Origin: Mucilaginibacter myungsuensis
GTDB lineage: Bacteria; Bacteroidota; Bacteroidia; Sphingobacteriales; Sphingobacteriaceae
Length of the DNA: 64,000 nt
Assembly: GCF_015222005.1 (NCBI RefSeq)
Contig: NZ_JADFFL010000007.1
Span: 62,001 to 126,000, forward strand
Direction of reading: 5' to 3'
In this document: piece by piece, positions 8,928 through 17,631 of the stretch
Position numbering within the stretch: the first letter of the stretch is position 1
How the letters are laid out: the number at the start of each line of letters is the position of its first letter
Translations under genes and position numbers: made by a program
The notes under the pieces: generated by a model
Told to the model about the DNA's origin: nothing
Databases searched by the model: none
The model's input: only the letters and a program-made list of their open reading frames with translations

Positions 8928-9335
8928 ATGTTTGAATACACCACAAAACTGCGCGTACGGTATGGCGAGACTGACCAAATGGGTTATATGTATTACGGCA
9001 ACTACGCCGAGTTTTTCGAGGTGGCCCGTGTAGAGATGCTCCGCAGTGTAGGTATGACCTATGCCGGCATGGAAGCATCAGGCATTATGATGCCCGTATT
9101 GGAACTGAAATGCAGATACCTGAAACCAGCCCGTTACGATGAAGAGATCAGCATTAAAGTGATCATGGATAAATTGCCCGGCGTTAAGATACATTTCCGT
9201 TACGAATTGACCAACGAGCAGAACGAGCTTATCCACCTGGCCGAGACGCTATTAGTTTTTGTAAACATGAAAACCAACCGCCCCTGCCTGTCCCCAAAGG
9301 AATTCATCGATAAAATGAAGCCTTTTTTTGAGTAG
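8928..9335 (+). CDS. Hotdog-fold acyl-CoA thioesterase (YbgC/4HBT family)
   Basis: A 135-residue cytoplasmic hotdog protein. The 4-hydroxybenzoyl-CoA thioesterase motif is RYGETDQMGYMYYGNY with the likely catalytic Asp16; the following helix has EVARVEMLRS. Such enzymes hydrolyse acyl-CoA or acyl-ACP thioesters; YbgC relatives act on short- or medium-chain acyl-CoA near the Tol-Pal envelope system. It starts 3 bases after the mltG stop and ends 11 bases before the YihY gene, so it is part of the same operon. The substrate is unknown. Confidence 0.9.
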   Translation: MFEYTTKLRVRYGETDQMGYMYYGNYAEFFEVARVEMLRSVGMTYAGMEASGIMMPVLELKCRYLKPARYDEEISIKVIMDKLPGVKIHFRYELTNEQNELIHLAETLLVFVNMKTNRPCLSPKEFIDKMKPFFE

Positions 9336-9346
9336 TTTTGAGGTGA

Positions 9347-10327
9347 ATGGAATGGTTTCACCGGTTTTTATCGCGCTATAAATTTTATCAGTACCTGCTG
9401 GATTGGACCAAGGTGGTCATCCTGCCCGGCTTCCGTCCCCTGCCGTTGTACACCGTTGCCTCCTTCTTTTTTAAAGAGATCAAGCAGGATTCGTTGGTTA
9501 ACAGGGCATCGTCCTTAGCCTATAGTTTTTTGTTGGCAACGTTCCCGGTCATCATTTTCTTATTCACACTGATCCCTTATATCCCGATAGATAATTTTCA
9601 GAAAACCTTACTGGACATTATAGAAACGGTCCTCCCACACAATGCCTACATGGCATTGCGCGAGACTATCGACGACATTGTAAACAATGGCAATCTGAGC
9701 TTGCTCTCCATTGGTTTTTTAACGGCTATGATATTTGCCACCAACGGCATTGCTAAGCTGATGAAAGCCTTTAACAAATCATCGTTAGTAGAAGAGACCC
9801 GCACCTGGCTTAAACGCCGTTGGATAGCCCTGGTGCTTACCTGTATGATAGCACTATCATTATTTGCCGCGATCGTTATCCTGATCATCAGCCAGGCGCT
9901 GATCTATTTTATTCAAGACCAATTAGAGAGCACCAAGGTTGTTTTAAAGTATGTGGTCGTGCTGGCCAATTGGGCTATCGTGATCGGCCTATACTTTGTT
10001 ACCATAGCTATCTTATATCGCTACGGACCGGCCAATAAACGCAAGTGGAAATTTGTTAGTCCGGGGTCTATACTGGCTACTTGTTTGGCAGTGCTTACCT
10101 CGGTCGGCTTTTCTTTTTACATCAACAATTTCTCTTCGTACAATAAGGTTTACGGATCCATCGGTACACTCATTGTAGTGATGATCTGGCTGTATCTAAA
10201 TTCGCTCATTATCCTTATCGGATTTGAATTAAATGCCAGTATCGACCTTTCTAAGCGCACCATTAAGATCGTAAAACCGCGTTATAACACCTTCAGAACG
10301 ACAAAAAAATCAGGTGACGCACATTAA
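9347..10327 (+). CDS. YihY/BrkB-family membrane protein
   Basis: A 326-residue inner-membrane protein of the YihY (former RNase BN) family, with six predicted transmembrane helices. Family features include the amphipathic N-terminus with SLVNRASSLAYSFLLATFP and the C-terminal YNKVYGSIGTLIVVMIWLYL segment. Its role is unknown; the older RNase BN assignment was wrong. A GAGGTGA just upstream is an unusually good Shine-Dalgarno site for this genome. It ends the PASTA-rhodanese-mltG-thioesterase gene run. Confidence 0.92.
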   Translation: MEWFHRFLSRYKFYQYLLDWTKVVILPGFRPLPLYTVASFFFKEIKQDSLVNRASSLAYSFLLATFPVIIFLFTLIPYIPIDNFQKTLLDIIETVLPHNAYMALRETIDDIVNNGNLSLLSIGFLTAMIFATNGIAKLMKAFNKSSLVEETRTWLKRRWIALVLTCMIALSLFAAIVILIISQALIYFIQDQLESTKVVLKYVVVLANWAIVIGLYFVTIAILYRYGPANKRKWKFVSPGSILATCLAVLTSVGFSFYINNFSSYNKVYGSIGTLIVVMIWLYLNSLIILIGFELNASIDLSKRTIKIVKPRYNTFRTTKKSGDAH

Positions 10328-10376
10328 GTTTCTGATAACTAATCGTTTAAAAATAATTAAAAAATTTGAAATAAAA

Positions 10377-10407
10377 TTTGGCGATCCGGGCCGGATTTGT
10401 ACTTTTG
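10377..10407 (+). promoter_or_regulatory. Consensus promoter of tRNA-Ser(TGA)
   Basis: TTTG (10377-10380), a 19-base spacer and TACTTTTG (10400-10407) give a textbook Bacteroidota sigma-A promoter 5 bases before the tRNA body. Confidence 0.85.
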
Positions 10408-10412
10408 TCCCC

Positions 10413-10499
10413 GGAGAGCTGGCAGAGTGGTCGATTGCGGCAGTCTTGAAAACTGTTGAACTGTTACAGGTTCCTGGGGTTCGAATCCCTAGCTCTCCG
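10413..10499 (+). tRNA. tRNA-Ser (anticodon TGA)
   Basis: An 87-base class II tRNA with acceptor arms GGAGAGC/GCTCTCC, anticodon stem GCAGT/ACTGT around loop CTTGAAA (anticodon TGA), a long variable arm and T-arm GGTTCGAATCC. The 3' CCA is not encoded. A strong promoter and a terminator flank it. Confidence 0.95.
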
Positions 10500-10510
10500 C
10501 TGATAACAAG

Positions 10511-10534
10511 AAGCCACCTACGGGTGGCTTTTTA
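10511..10534 (+). terminator. Terminator after tRNA-Ser(TGA)
   Basis: AAGCCACC / GGTGGCTT with loop TACG, followed by TTT, lies 12 bases after the tRNA. Confidence 0.75.
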
Positions 10535-10747
10535 GTTACGTTTTAAAATAGATCCTTACCTCAAATGTTAATGATGCAGCATATCCAATTTAGCTTGTGC
10601 AGCCGGTTATCCGGACTGACGGGTCGGGGTATGCAGTAGTATCCCACATCCCCCGCTGAGGGGCGTAAACTCAGCATCAATCCAACTTATTTTTTCATCA
10701 TTTGTGGTTACAGCTATCCTGTGGCCACATACTATATATTTCTTCTC

Positions 10748-11269
10748 ATGGACATTTTATACAATGTTGACGAGCTTTACCTACAGGCTTTAGACGAACT
10801 GAACTACGGCGAAACACCAAAGGCGATGCATTACTTTAATACGATCATCGGTAAAGACCCAGACTACGCACGGGCGTACTATCAGTTAGGGCACTTGTAT
10901 TTTTATGAATTCAAGAACTATCAGACCGCCGGCTTCTACTTAAAAAAATGCATCGAACTTGATCCAAATTTCCCTGATGTGTATGTACATTATTTAAAGC
11001 TACTAATTACGCTAAAAATGCAAAAGTCGATCCAACAAACAGCGGATAAAGCTATAACTACTCCAGGCGTTTGCCACGCCTGCATTTATGAGCAATTAGG
11101 AGCGTATGCCGAGCAATGCCTGGACCTTGTAACTGCTGAAGTTCATTATCAAAAAGCAGCCGCGTTAGCTACCGACCCGGACGAGGCTGATGACTTGCAG
11201 AAACACATCAAACGAGTATCGGGCAAGGTTAAAGCCAAACAAAAAATGGTTTACAGTTACAACGATTGA
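10748..11269 (+). CDS. TPR-repeat protein
   Basis: A 173-residue cytoplasmic protein, read from the ATG at 10748; an in-frame GTG at 10721 is possible but would add an unlikely hydrophobic start. It contains tetratricopeptide-like helical repeats (for example YARAYYQLGHLYFY...YQTAGFYLKKCIELDPNFPDVYVHYL), which usually mediate protein-protein contact. It ends in a Lys-rich tail. It lies 176 bases upstream of an Hsp70-like gene in the same direction but is separated from it by a terminator, so any functional link is only suggested by proximity. Confidence 0.8.
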   Translation: MDILYNVDELYLQALDELNYGETPKAMHYFNTIIGKDPDYARAYYQLGHLYFYEFKNYQTAGFYLKKCIELDPNFPDVYVHYLKLLITLKMQKSIQQTADKAITTPGVCHACIYEQLGAYAEQCLDLVTAEVHYQKAAALATDPDEADDLQKHIKRVSGKVKAKQKMVYSYND

Positions 11270-11283
11270 TATTTGGGATATAG

Positions 11284-11314
11284 AAAAGCCGGTCTCTGAC
11301 GATCGGCTTTTTTT
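11284..11314 (+). terminator. Terminator after the TPR gene
   Basis: AAAAGCCG / CGGCTTTT stem with an inner GTC/GAT extension is followed by TTTT, 14 bases after the stop codon. Confidence 0.75.
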
Positions 11315-11445
11315 ACCATGATGCATACCGAAATTCCACATGCGTAAAACAACGATAAGCGGGACATTTAAATTATCAGAACACAAACCTCATCCCATTA
11401 AAATCATCGTTTTTTCCTACTTTCGCCGCCCCGATATTTTGAAGC

Positions 11446-12702
11446 ATGAAAAACTACCTGTACGGAATTGATTTTGGCACCACCAACTCGGCACTGGCAA
11501 TTTATGATAAGGACGCGAACGAGATCATCCATACCATCATCATCCCTTCGCTGATCTATTTTCATCAGTACGCTGTTGACGGATATGTAGTCGGCGAAGC
11601 CGCGATAGAAGCTTACCTCGCAGATAATATGAAGGGCCGTTTCATTAAATCAGTAAAACAGATCCTGTCGCGCAGTAGCTTTACCGAGACCCGGATCCAT
11701 AACAAGCGCTATAACGCCTCGGATCTGGTGGCGACCATCCTGAAAGAACTGATCGCACGTGCTGATCAACACATTGGTCAGGAATGCCGTAAGGCAGTGC
11801 TCGGTCGCCCGGTATTTTTTGATGACGATGACGTACAGAAAGACACCCTGGCCCAAACCCGTTTGCAAAAGGCGGCCACATTGGCCGGACTTACCGATGT
11901 TCGTTTTCAATTCGAACCTATCGGCGCGGCTTTCGCTTACGAGAAAAGCCTAAAGACCAAAGAACATGTATTGGTGGCCGACTTAGGCGGAGGTACCACC
12001 GACCTAACCTATCTGATACTCGACCCGGCCAACGCCACCAACAAGGACCGGAAAAATGATATGCTGGCCAACGGCGGTATCTACGTAGGTGGCGATAGTT
12101 TTGATTCGGCGTTTATGTGGGAGAAGGGCACGCCGTATTTTGGTAAAGGCACTACTTACGAGGCTACCCCGGGTAAAGTGCTCACCGTACCAATTTCTCT
12201 TTATGCTAACATATGCTCATGGGAGCAAATGAACTTTTTTAACGGATTGCGGATTCGCAGGGATATTGATGAGTATTACTATTACTCGGGGAACAATGCC
12301 AAATTCAAAAATTTGATCACGCTGATCGATAATAACCTGGGGTATTCAGTATTTCAGTCGATAGAGGCAGCTAAGATCAAGCTTACGACTGACTATGAGG
12401 CCAAATTCAGCTATCATCAAATGGAGATAGATATCGAGGAAACGATAACGTCGCCGGGTTACGAGCAGATCATATCCAAAGACGTGACCCGCATAGCCGA
12501 TTATCTGGAGAACTTTTTAAAGCAGAACAACATCGACCCGCTAAAAATAGACAGCTTGTTCTTAACGGGTGGTACTTCGATGGTCGGGAGCATCCAGTCA
12601 CTATTTAAACAAAGGTTCCCGCATGTTACACTTAACTCGGGCGACAACTTTAAAAGCGTGGCCAAGGGTTTAGCTTACAGCGGGTACCTGTTTAACGACT
12701 AA
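11446..12702 (+). CDS. Hsp70-family actin-like ATPase (YegD-like)
   Basis: A 418-residue protein covering only the nucleotide-binding domain of Hsp70. Phosphate-1 loop GIDFGTTNS (7-15), phosphate-2 loop [11 protein letters not shown] (about 177-187) and adenosine motif [10 protein letters not shown] (about 373-382) are all present. The substrate-binding and lid domains of DnaK are missing, as in E. coli YegD, so it is unlikely to be a general chaperone. The -7-like TACTTTCG at 11418-11425 precedes it. Its stop codon overlaps the stop of the convergent LLM oxidoreductase gene (shared CTAA, 12699-12702). Confidence 0.88.
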   Translation: MKNYLYGIDFGTTNSALAIYDKDANEIIHTIIIPSLIYFHQYAVDGYVVGEAAIEAYLADNMKGRFIKSVKQILSRSSFTETRIHNKRYNASDLVATILKELIARADQHIGQECRKAVLGRPVFFDDDDVQKDTLAQTRLQKAATLAGLTDVRFQFEPIGAAFAYEKSLKTKEHVLVADLGGGTTDLTYLILDPANATNKDRKNDMLANGGIYVGGDSFDSAFMWEKGTPYFGKGTTYEATPGKVLTVPISLYANICSWEQMNFFNGLRIRRDIDEYYYYSGNNAKFKNLITLIDNNLGYSVFQSIEAAKIKLTTDYEAKFSYHQMEIDIEETITSPGYEQIISKDVTRIADYLENFLKQNNIDPLKIDSLFLTGGTSMVGSIQSLFKQRFPHVTLNSGDNFKSVAKGLAYSGYLFND

Positions 12703-13703
12703 GCATCTATCACTTCGGCAAAGATCTTGTAAGATCTCATTTTAGCCTGATGATCGTAAATATGTGATGTTACCATGATCTCATCTACGCCGGTTTCATC
12801 TACAAAGGCGCTTAATTTACGCTGCAATTTTTCCGGTCCGCCGATGAAAGCGTAAGAAAGCATATCGCTAACGGCCGAGGCCTCGTAAATGCTCCACACA
12901 TCATCAATATTATCTACAGGAGGTTGCAACAAAGTACGTTTGCCGGTTACTACACTTGTAAAGAATTGCTGCAACGACGTGAATAAATAAGTTGCCTCGG
13001 CATCAGTATCGGCTGCCACTACGTTCACACAAGCCATTACATAAGGCTCGGCCAGTTGTGCCGATGGTTTAAAGTTATTACGATATATTTTGATCGCTTC
13101 TTTAAAATATGTCGGCGCAAAGTGACTGGCAAAAGCATAAGGCAAACCAAGCGCGGCGGCCAAATGCGCGCTGTCCGTGCTTGATCCCAATATCCATATC
13201 GGAACATCCAAACCTTCACCCGGATTGGCTCTGATCTTTGCCTCGGCATTATCGGCCGAGAAAAACCGTTGCAGCTTTTGAACGTCCTGCGGAAAATGAT
13301 TGGGCGCGTTCATATTCTCGCCACGAATGGCGTAAGCCGTTGGCTGATCAGTACCCGGTGCGCGGCCAAGACCCAGATCTATACGATCCGGATACAAAGT
13401 GGCCAGTGTACCAAATTGCTCGGCAACCACCAGCGGGGCGTGGTTGGGCAGCATCATGCCGCCCGAACCTACCCGGATAGTTTTTGTGCCACCGGCAATA
13501 TAGCCGATCAATATCTGCGGTGCCGAACTGGCCACACCGATCATGTTATGATGCTCGGCAAACCAGTAACGGTTGTATCCTAAAGCCTCGGCCTGCTGAG
13601 CCAGTTCCATGCTCCACCCGAAAGTATCGGCGGCGGTATGGCCTTCGATCACCGTAGCCAGGTCCAGCACCGAGTAACGGATATCTTTTAATTGCTTGCT
13701 CAT
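12699..13703 (-). CDS. LLM-class (luciferase-like) flavin oxidoreductase
   Basis: A 334-residue cytoplasmic TIM-barrel protein of the bacterial-luciferase-like monooxygenase family. The start is [11 protein letters not shown] and the conserved [12 protein letters not shown] segment lies near residues 45-56; the EHH motif is characteristic of the MsnO8/alkanal-monooxygenase-like group. These enzymes use FMNH2 from a separate reductase to oxidise small organic substrates. It is the last gene of an ArsR-OYE-LLM operon, one base after the OYE stop. The neighbouring flavoenzyme suggests response to electrophiles or xenobiotics. Confidence 0.9.
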   Translation of the reverse strand: MSKQLKDIRYSVLDLATVIEGHTAADTFGWSMELAQQAEALGYNRYWFAEHHNMIGVASSAPQILIGYIAGGTKTIRVGSGGMMLPNHAPLVVAEQFGTLATLYPDRIDLGLGRAPGTDQPTAYAIRGENMNAPNHFPQDVQKLQRFFSADNAEAKIRANPGEGLDVPIWILGSSTDSAHLAAALGLPYAFASHFAPTYFKEAIKIYRNNFKPSAQLAEPYVMACVNVVAADTDAEATYLFTSLQQFFTSVVTGKRTLLQPPVDNIDDVWSIYEASAVSDMLSYAFIGGPEKLQRKLSAFVDETGVDEIMVTSHIYDHQAKMRSYKIFAEVIDA

Positions 13704-13704
13704 A

Positions 13705-14811
13705 TTAAGCTACAACCAATTCGCCCAGCGCGGCCGGGGTAAAACCTTTTAACTCATTATTACGGCCATCGCGGATCTTTTGCACCCAAAACGGATCGGC
13801 CAATATCGGGCGGCCAACGGCAACCAGATCAAAGTCTCCCCTATCCATACGGCGTACTAATTCTTCCAACGAGCTCGGCTCAGAACTTTGCCCTGCGAAC
13901 GCGCCAAAGAAATCACCCGACAGACCTACCGATCCTACCGTGATAGTTGCCTTACCGGTCAGTTTTTTAGCCCAACCTGCAAAGTTCAGGTCAGATCCTT
14001 CAAACTCGGGTTCCCAGAAACGGCGCTGAGAAGCATGGAAGATGTCTGCACCGGCATCAGCCAATGGGGTTAACCAGGCTTCTAACTCCTGCGGGGTTGC
14101 TGCCTGTTTATAGTCGTAAGCCGATGGCTTGAATTGCGATAAGCGGATGATCAGCGCAAAGTCTTCGCCTACTTGCTTGCGTACTTCTTTGATCACTTCT
14201 ACACCAAAACGGGTGCGCTCTGCTAATGTCTTACCACCATATTGGTCGGTACGCTCGTTAGTACCTTCCCAAAAAAATTGATCGATCAGGTAACCATGTG
14301 CGCCATGCAGTTCTAAAGTATCAAAACCCAAACGTTTAGCATCGGCAGCAGCGCGACCAAAAGCGGCAATGGTATCGGCGATGTCTGCATCGGTCATAGC
14401 GTTGCCGTTCTTATTACCCGGGCGATTCAAACCCGACGGACCTTCAAAAGGCACGGGAGGCAACCAGCCCGACTGGTGGTTATCCATTACGCCCATATGC
14501 CAGATCTGCGGGCCCATAGCGCCACCAGCGGCATGAACACCATTGATCACATTTTGCCAACCGGATAAAGCATCTGCACCGTAAAAATGTGGTACGTTTC
14601 CGTCGTTAGATGATGACGGACGGTCGATCACTGTTCCTTCGGACAGGATCAAACCAACTTCGCCTTCGGCGCGTTTACTGTAATAGTTAGCAACTTCAGC
14701 GGTCGGAACGCCGTTCGGCGAGAATGAGCGCGTCATAGGCGCCATTACGATTCGATTCTTGATATTTAAAGATTTCAGGGCAAACGGCCTGAATAAGCTT
14801 TCAGTATTCAT
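13705..14811 (-). CDS. Old yellow enzyme-family alkene reductase
   Basis: A 368-residue FMN-dependent, NAD(P)H-using ene-reductase of the NemA/XenB type. It starts [23 protein letters not shown]; the substrate and FMN motif [13 protein letters not shown] followed by NERTDQYGG is present at about residues 165-190, and [13 protein letters not shown] lies near the C-terminus. These enzymes reduce activated C=C bonds, nitro-esters and quinone-like electrophiles in the cytoplasm. It is 21 bases downstream of the arsR-type regulator, which probably controls it together with the LLM gene. Confidence 0.94.
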   Translation of the reverse strand: MNTESLFRPFALKSLNIKNRIVMAPMTRSFSPNGVPTAEVANYYSKRAEGEVGLILSEGTVIDRPSSSNDGNVPHFYGADALSGWQNVINGVHAAGGAMGPQIWHMGVMDNHQSGWLPPVPFEGPSGLNRPGNKNGNAMTDADIADTIAAFGRAAADAKRLGFDTLELHGAHGYLIDQFFWEGTNERTDQYGGKTLAERTRFGVEVIKEVRKQVGEDFALIIRLSQFKPSAYDYKQAATPQELEAWLTPLADAGADIFHASQRRFWEPEFEGSDLNFAGWAKKLTGKATITVGSVGLSGDFFGAFAGQSSEPSSLEELVRRMDRGDFDLVAVGRPILADPFWVQKIRDGRNNELKGFTPAALGELVVA

Positions 14812-14832
14812 AAGTAAATGGAATGGTTAATG

Positions 14833-15135
14833 TTAAACTTCGGATAGGATCAGTTTAGAAAGTTGTTCAAAGGCGGCCTCGTTACGGCGGTAATAGGTCC
14901 ACTGCCCCTTACGGGTAGACTGAACAAGCCCGGCACGCTGCAGCAGTGCCAGATATTCAGATACTGTAGATTGCGTTAGACCAGCCTTTTGTTGGATCTG
15001 CCCAACGCAAACGCCGTCTTCAAAACCGGTATGCTCTAGCTGCCCGGGAAAATATATTTCCGGTTCTTTAAGCCAGGCCAGTATTTGCAAACGGGTTTTG
15101 TTAGAGAGCGCTTTGAATATTTCTACCTGATCCAT
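14833..15135 (-). CDS. ArsR-family winged-helix repressor
   Basis: A 100-residue regulator with the ArsR winged helix-turn-helix: EIFKALSNKTRLQILAWLKEP at the start, recognition helix TQSTVSEYLALLQRAGLV at about 53-70, and wing RKGQWTYYRR. The ELCVC-type metal box of ArsR/SmtB is absent; cysteines are few (a Cys near residue 44 in DGVCVGQI), so it more likely senses an organic or thiol-reactive signal than a metal. A 9-bp palindrome directly overlaps its promoter, indicating autorepression of the ArsR-OYE-LLM operon. Confidence 0.92.
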   Translation of the reverse strand: MDQVEIFKALSNKTRLQILAWLKEPEIYFPGQLEHTGFEDGVCVGQIQQKAGLTQSTVSEYLALLQRAGLVQSTRKGQWTYYRRNEAAFEQLSKLILSEV

Positions 15136-15139
15136 GCCG

Positions 15140-15147
15140 CAAATGTA
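15140..15147 (-). promoter_or_regulatory. -7 box of the arsR operon promoter
   Basis: TACATTTG on the minus strand is an exact TAnnTTTG. Its last base is only 4 bases before the ATG (15135), so transcription would begin at or next to the start codon, giving a nearly leaderless mRNA. The -33 element is not clear. Confidence 0.55.
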
Positions 15148-15168
15148 TATCGGAATTTCCCGATATAC
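15145..15168. promoter_or_regulatory. Palindromic operator of the ArsR-type repressor
   Basis: The perfect 9-bp arms GTATATCGG and CCGATATAC are separated by a 6-base spacer (AATTTC). The proximal arm overlaps the -7 box by three bases, so a bound repressor would block RNA polymerase. The size fits a dimeric ArsR-family protein. Confidence 0.75.
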
Positions 15169-15237
15169 CTATCAATTATTGATAGATGACAAACGGCTGA
15201 TCTTGGCTATGCCGAACGACATTACAGTGACAGTAGC

Positions 15238-16035
15238 CTATAACCCTGCTATCTTGATACCTGCATCTTTAACATCTTGCAATAGGGTTTCTTGCACCGC
15301 CAATTTGGTATCCTGATATCCATGCGCGTTAACCCATACATTGATGCTCATTAAAAAACCGTCATTTTGTAATTCACCTACCCCTACCCGGCGTTGTGGT
15401 TTGGCCAACACATTGGTGCATTTGCTAATAGCGCGATCCAGCACGTCTTTAGCTTGCCTGATATCGGCACCGTTAGGGAATTTCATATTCAGATCCAGCC
15501 TGCGGATACCCTCGCGACTGATATTGATGATCACTTCGTTAGATAATTTACTATTGGGGACAATGACCGTGCGGTTATCGAACGTAGTGACGATGGTGTA
15601 GAATATCTCTATCGACGTAACTGTTCCTTCTAAACCTTGACTAATGATATTATCACCTACCGAGAAAGGCTTTAGCAATAGTATCATCAATCCGCTGGCA
15701 AAATTTTGTAAAGTTCCGGAGAGCGCCAGACCAGCCGCTACGCCAAAAGCACCAACTACGGCGGTGAACAATGTCAGTTCTATCCCCATGATCTGGATAA
15801 CGCCAATGATCAGCAAAACCCTTAACGCTACGCCCAATAAACTCATGAGGAAGGGTTTTACCGACGGGTCGACGTTCTTATCGCGCAGACTTGTTTTTGA
15901 CCTATTGATGATCAATTTGATCAGCCAAAAACCAACGATCAGTACGATGATACCAATAACGGCCCGTACGCCGTAATTGATCATCCAATTATAAAGGGCT
16001 TCGTAAACTTCATTAATATCAAACTTCTTTTTCAT
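15238..16035 (-). CDS. MscS-family mechanosensitive channel
   Basis: A 265-residue inner-membrane protein with three transmembrane helices (about 20-42, 60-82 and 87-112), then the cytoplasmic beta and alpha/beta vestibule domains. The pore helix carries the Gly/Ala pattern AAGLALSGTLQNFASG, followed by the PFSVGDNI and EIFYTIVTTFDNRTVIVPNS segments of the beta domain. MscS channels release solutes when membrane tension rises during hypo-osmotic shock. The size is that of the minimal E. coli MscS form. It is separated from the efflux operon upstream by a terminator. Confidence 0.94.
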   Translation of the reverse strand: MKKKFDINEVYEALYNWMINYGVRAVIGIIVLIVGFWLIKLIINRSKTSLRDKNVDPSVKPFLMSLLGVALRVLLIIGVIQIMGIELTLFTAVVGAFGVAAGLALSGTLQNFASGLMILLLKPFSVGDNIISQGLEGTVTSIEIFYTIVTTFDNRTVIVPNSKLSNEVIINISREGIRRLDLNMKFPNGADIRQAKDVLDRAISKCTNVLAKPQRRVGVGELQNDGFLMSINVWVNAHGYQDTKLAVQETLLQDVKDAGIKIAGL

Positions 16036-16130
16036 CGGCGCGTCTCCTGAACACAGTTAATATTCCTATAAAAGACATTTCAGGCGTATTCTGTTTGAAA
16101 ATACAGGTTTTTCGAAATTTATACACATAA

Positions 16131-16162
16131 AAAGGGCCGTTCCACATAGCAGAACGGCCCTC
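16131..16162 (-). terminator. Terminator of the RND efflux operon
   Basis: AGGGCCGTTC / GAACGGCCCT with a 9-base loop is followed on the minus strand by TTTTT. It lies about 35 bases after the TolC-like stop codon. Confidence 0.85.
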
Positions 16163-16194
16163 TCATCGTTTGGTTATTTATTAATTAGGGTTCC

Positions 16195-17631
16195 TTATCT
16201 CCAACCGCCACCAAGCGCCTGATAGACATTGATGCGGGCATTGATCTGTTCTTTTTTTGTATCGATCAGATCAAATTTGGCTTCTAAAGCCTCACGCTGC
16301 GTAAGCAATACCTCAACATAATCTGCACGGGTAGACGTGAACAAAGTGTTAGAAATACCCACCGAACGGTTTAAAGCCTGCACCTGTTTGTTACGCAGAT
16401 CATAGCTTTGCTCCAGGTTACCGATCTTAGATAGCTGGTTGGCAACCTCTACATAGGCATTCAGAATCTTGCGCTCATAATCGTAAACCGCCTGTAACTG
16501 TTTGGCGTTAGCACTACTGTACTCGGCCTTGATGGCATTACGGTTAACTACCGGTGTTATTAGTTCGCCCGCCAAGGTGTATAATATCGAAGCAGGTGTA
16601 GTGAACAAATAAGCCGGGTTAAAGGCCTGGTAACCCGCCGATGCTGATATACTCAACTGCGGATAGAACTTGGCCTTAGCCACCTTAACATCCAGCTTAG
16701 ACGCCGCTAACTCAAACTCAGCCTGACGGATATCCGGACGGTTAGCCAGTAACTGCGATGGCAACCCAGCTTGCAACGGCGTGATATCCAGTTTATCAAA
16801 GCCTTTGGCATCTCTTAGTATCGGCTGCGGATAACGGCCCAACAAAAAGTTAATGCGGTTCTCGGTCTCGGTGATCTGCTGTTGGATATCAAATTGCAGG
16901 CTACGGGTCTTTAACACCTGCGCCTCGAAACGCTGTACCGCCAATTCGGTTACTTTTGTAGCTTCCTTTTGGATACGAACGATCTTAAGGGCGTTATTCT
17001 GTATGTCGATATTCTGTTTCAATATCTCCAGTTGGTTATCCAAAGCCAGTAATTCATAGTAAGAATCGGCAATCTCGGCAACTACATGGGTCACCATAAA
17101 GTTACGCCCCTCTTGCGATGCCAGGTATTTCATTACCGCGGCTTTTTTAGCGTTACGTAATTTATGCCAGATATCAATTTCCCACGATGCGTAGGCGGAG
17201 ATAATAAAGTCAGGCAGTGGATCCGGCATTTCCTTTTCGGGCCTGATCTCGGTATTAGCCTCCATTGCACCACGACTGGTGTAACGTGCAACTTTATCAA
17301 GACCGGCACCTGCTCTTACTCCAACAAACGGTAAATACTCACCTTTGCGGGCTTTGATCTCGTTCTTGCTAACCTCTACCTCTTGCAAAGTGATATTTAA
17401 CTCCTGATTGTTTTTCAGAGCAGTATCGATCAAGGCTGTCAGGTACTGATCTTTGAACAGATCTTTGTATCCTAATTTAGCCGAGTTGGTTGAATCCTGA
17501 CCACCCGCCGCAAAGGCCAAAGGCGTACTTTTATTTTCGGCACGTTGTGTGGCCGCAGGTATCTTACAAGCCTGGTAGCTTAGCGACAGACCAGCTATCG
17601 CTAAGCATTTATATATCTTACTTTTATTCAT
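16195..17631 (-). CDS. TolC/NodT-type outer membrane efflux channel
   Basis: A 478-residue outer-membrane factor of the OprM/NodT class, forming the exit duct of a tripartite RND pump. It is read from the ATG at 17631 (MNKSKIYKCLAIAG, signal with a possible lipid-anchor Cys at about residue 22); the frame is open further upstream but would run deep into the pump gene. Duplicated OEP repeats, the SWEIDIWHKLRNAKKAA segment and LLANRPDIRQAEFEL are family hallmarks. The start overlaps the RND gene's stop by 8 bases (ATGAATAA), implying translational coupling. The terminator at 16131-16162 follows. Confidence 0.93.
   Translation of the reverse strand: MNKSKIYKCLAIAGLSLSYQACKIPAATQRAENKSTPLAFAAGGQDSTNSAKLGYKDLFKDQYLTALIDTALKNNQELNITLQEVEVSKNEIKARKGEYLPFVGVRAGAGLDKVARYTSRGAMEANTEIRPEKEMPDPLPDFIISAYASWEIDIWHKLRNAKKAAVMKYLASQEGRNFMVTHVVAEIADSYYELLALDNQLEILKQNIDIQNNALKIVRIQKEATKVTELAVQRFEAQVLKTRSLQFDIQQQITETENRINFLLGRYPQPILRDAKGFDKLDITPLQAGLPSQLLANRPDIRQAEFELAASKLDVKVAKAKFYPQLSISASAGYQAFNPAYLFTTPASILYTLAGELITPVVNRNAIKAEYSSANAKQLQAVYDYERKILNAYVEVANQLSKIGNLEQSYDLRNKQVQALNRSVGISNTLFTSTRADYVEVLLTQREALEAKFDLIDTKKEQINARINVYQALGGGWR

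Noticed and set aside
10393..10412. The region before tRNA-Ser as a riboswitch
   Set aside because: It is fully explained by a consensus promoter of the tRNA gene.
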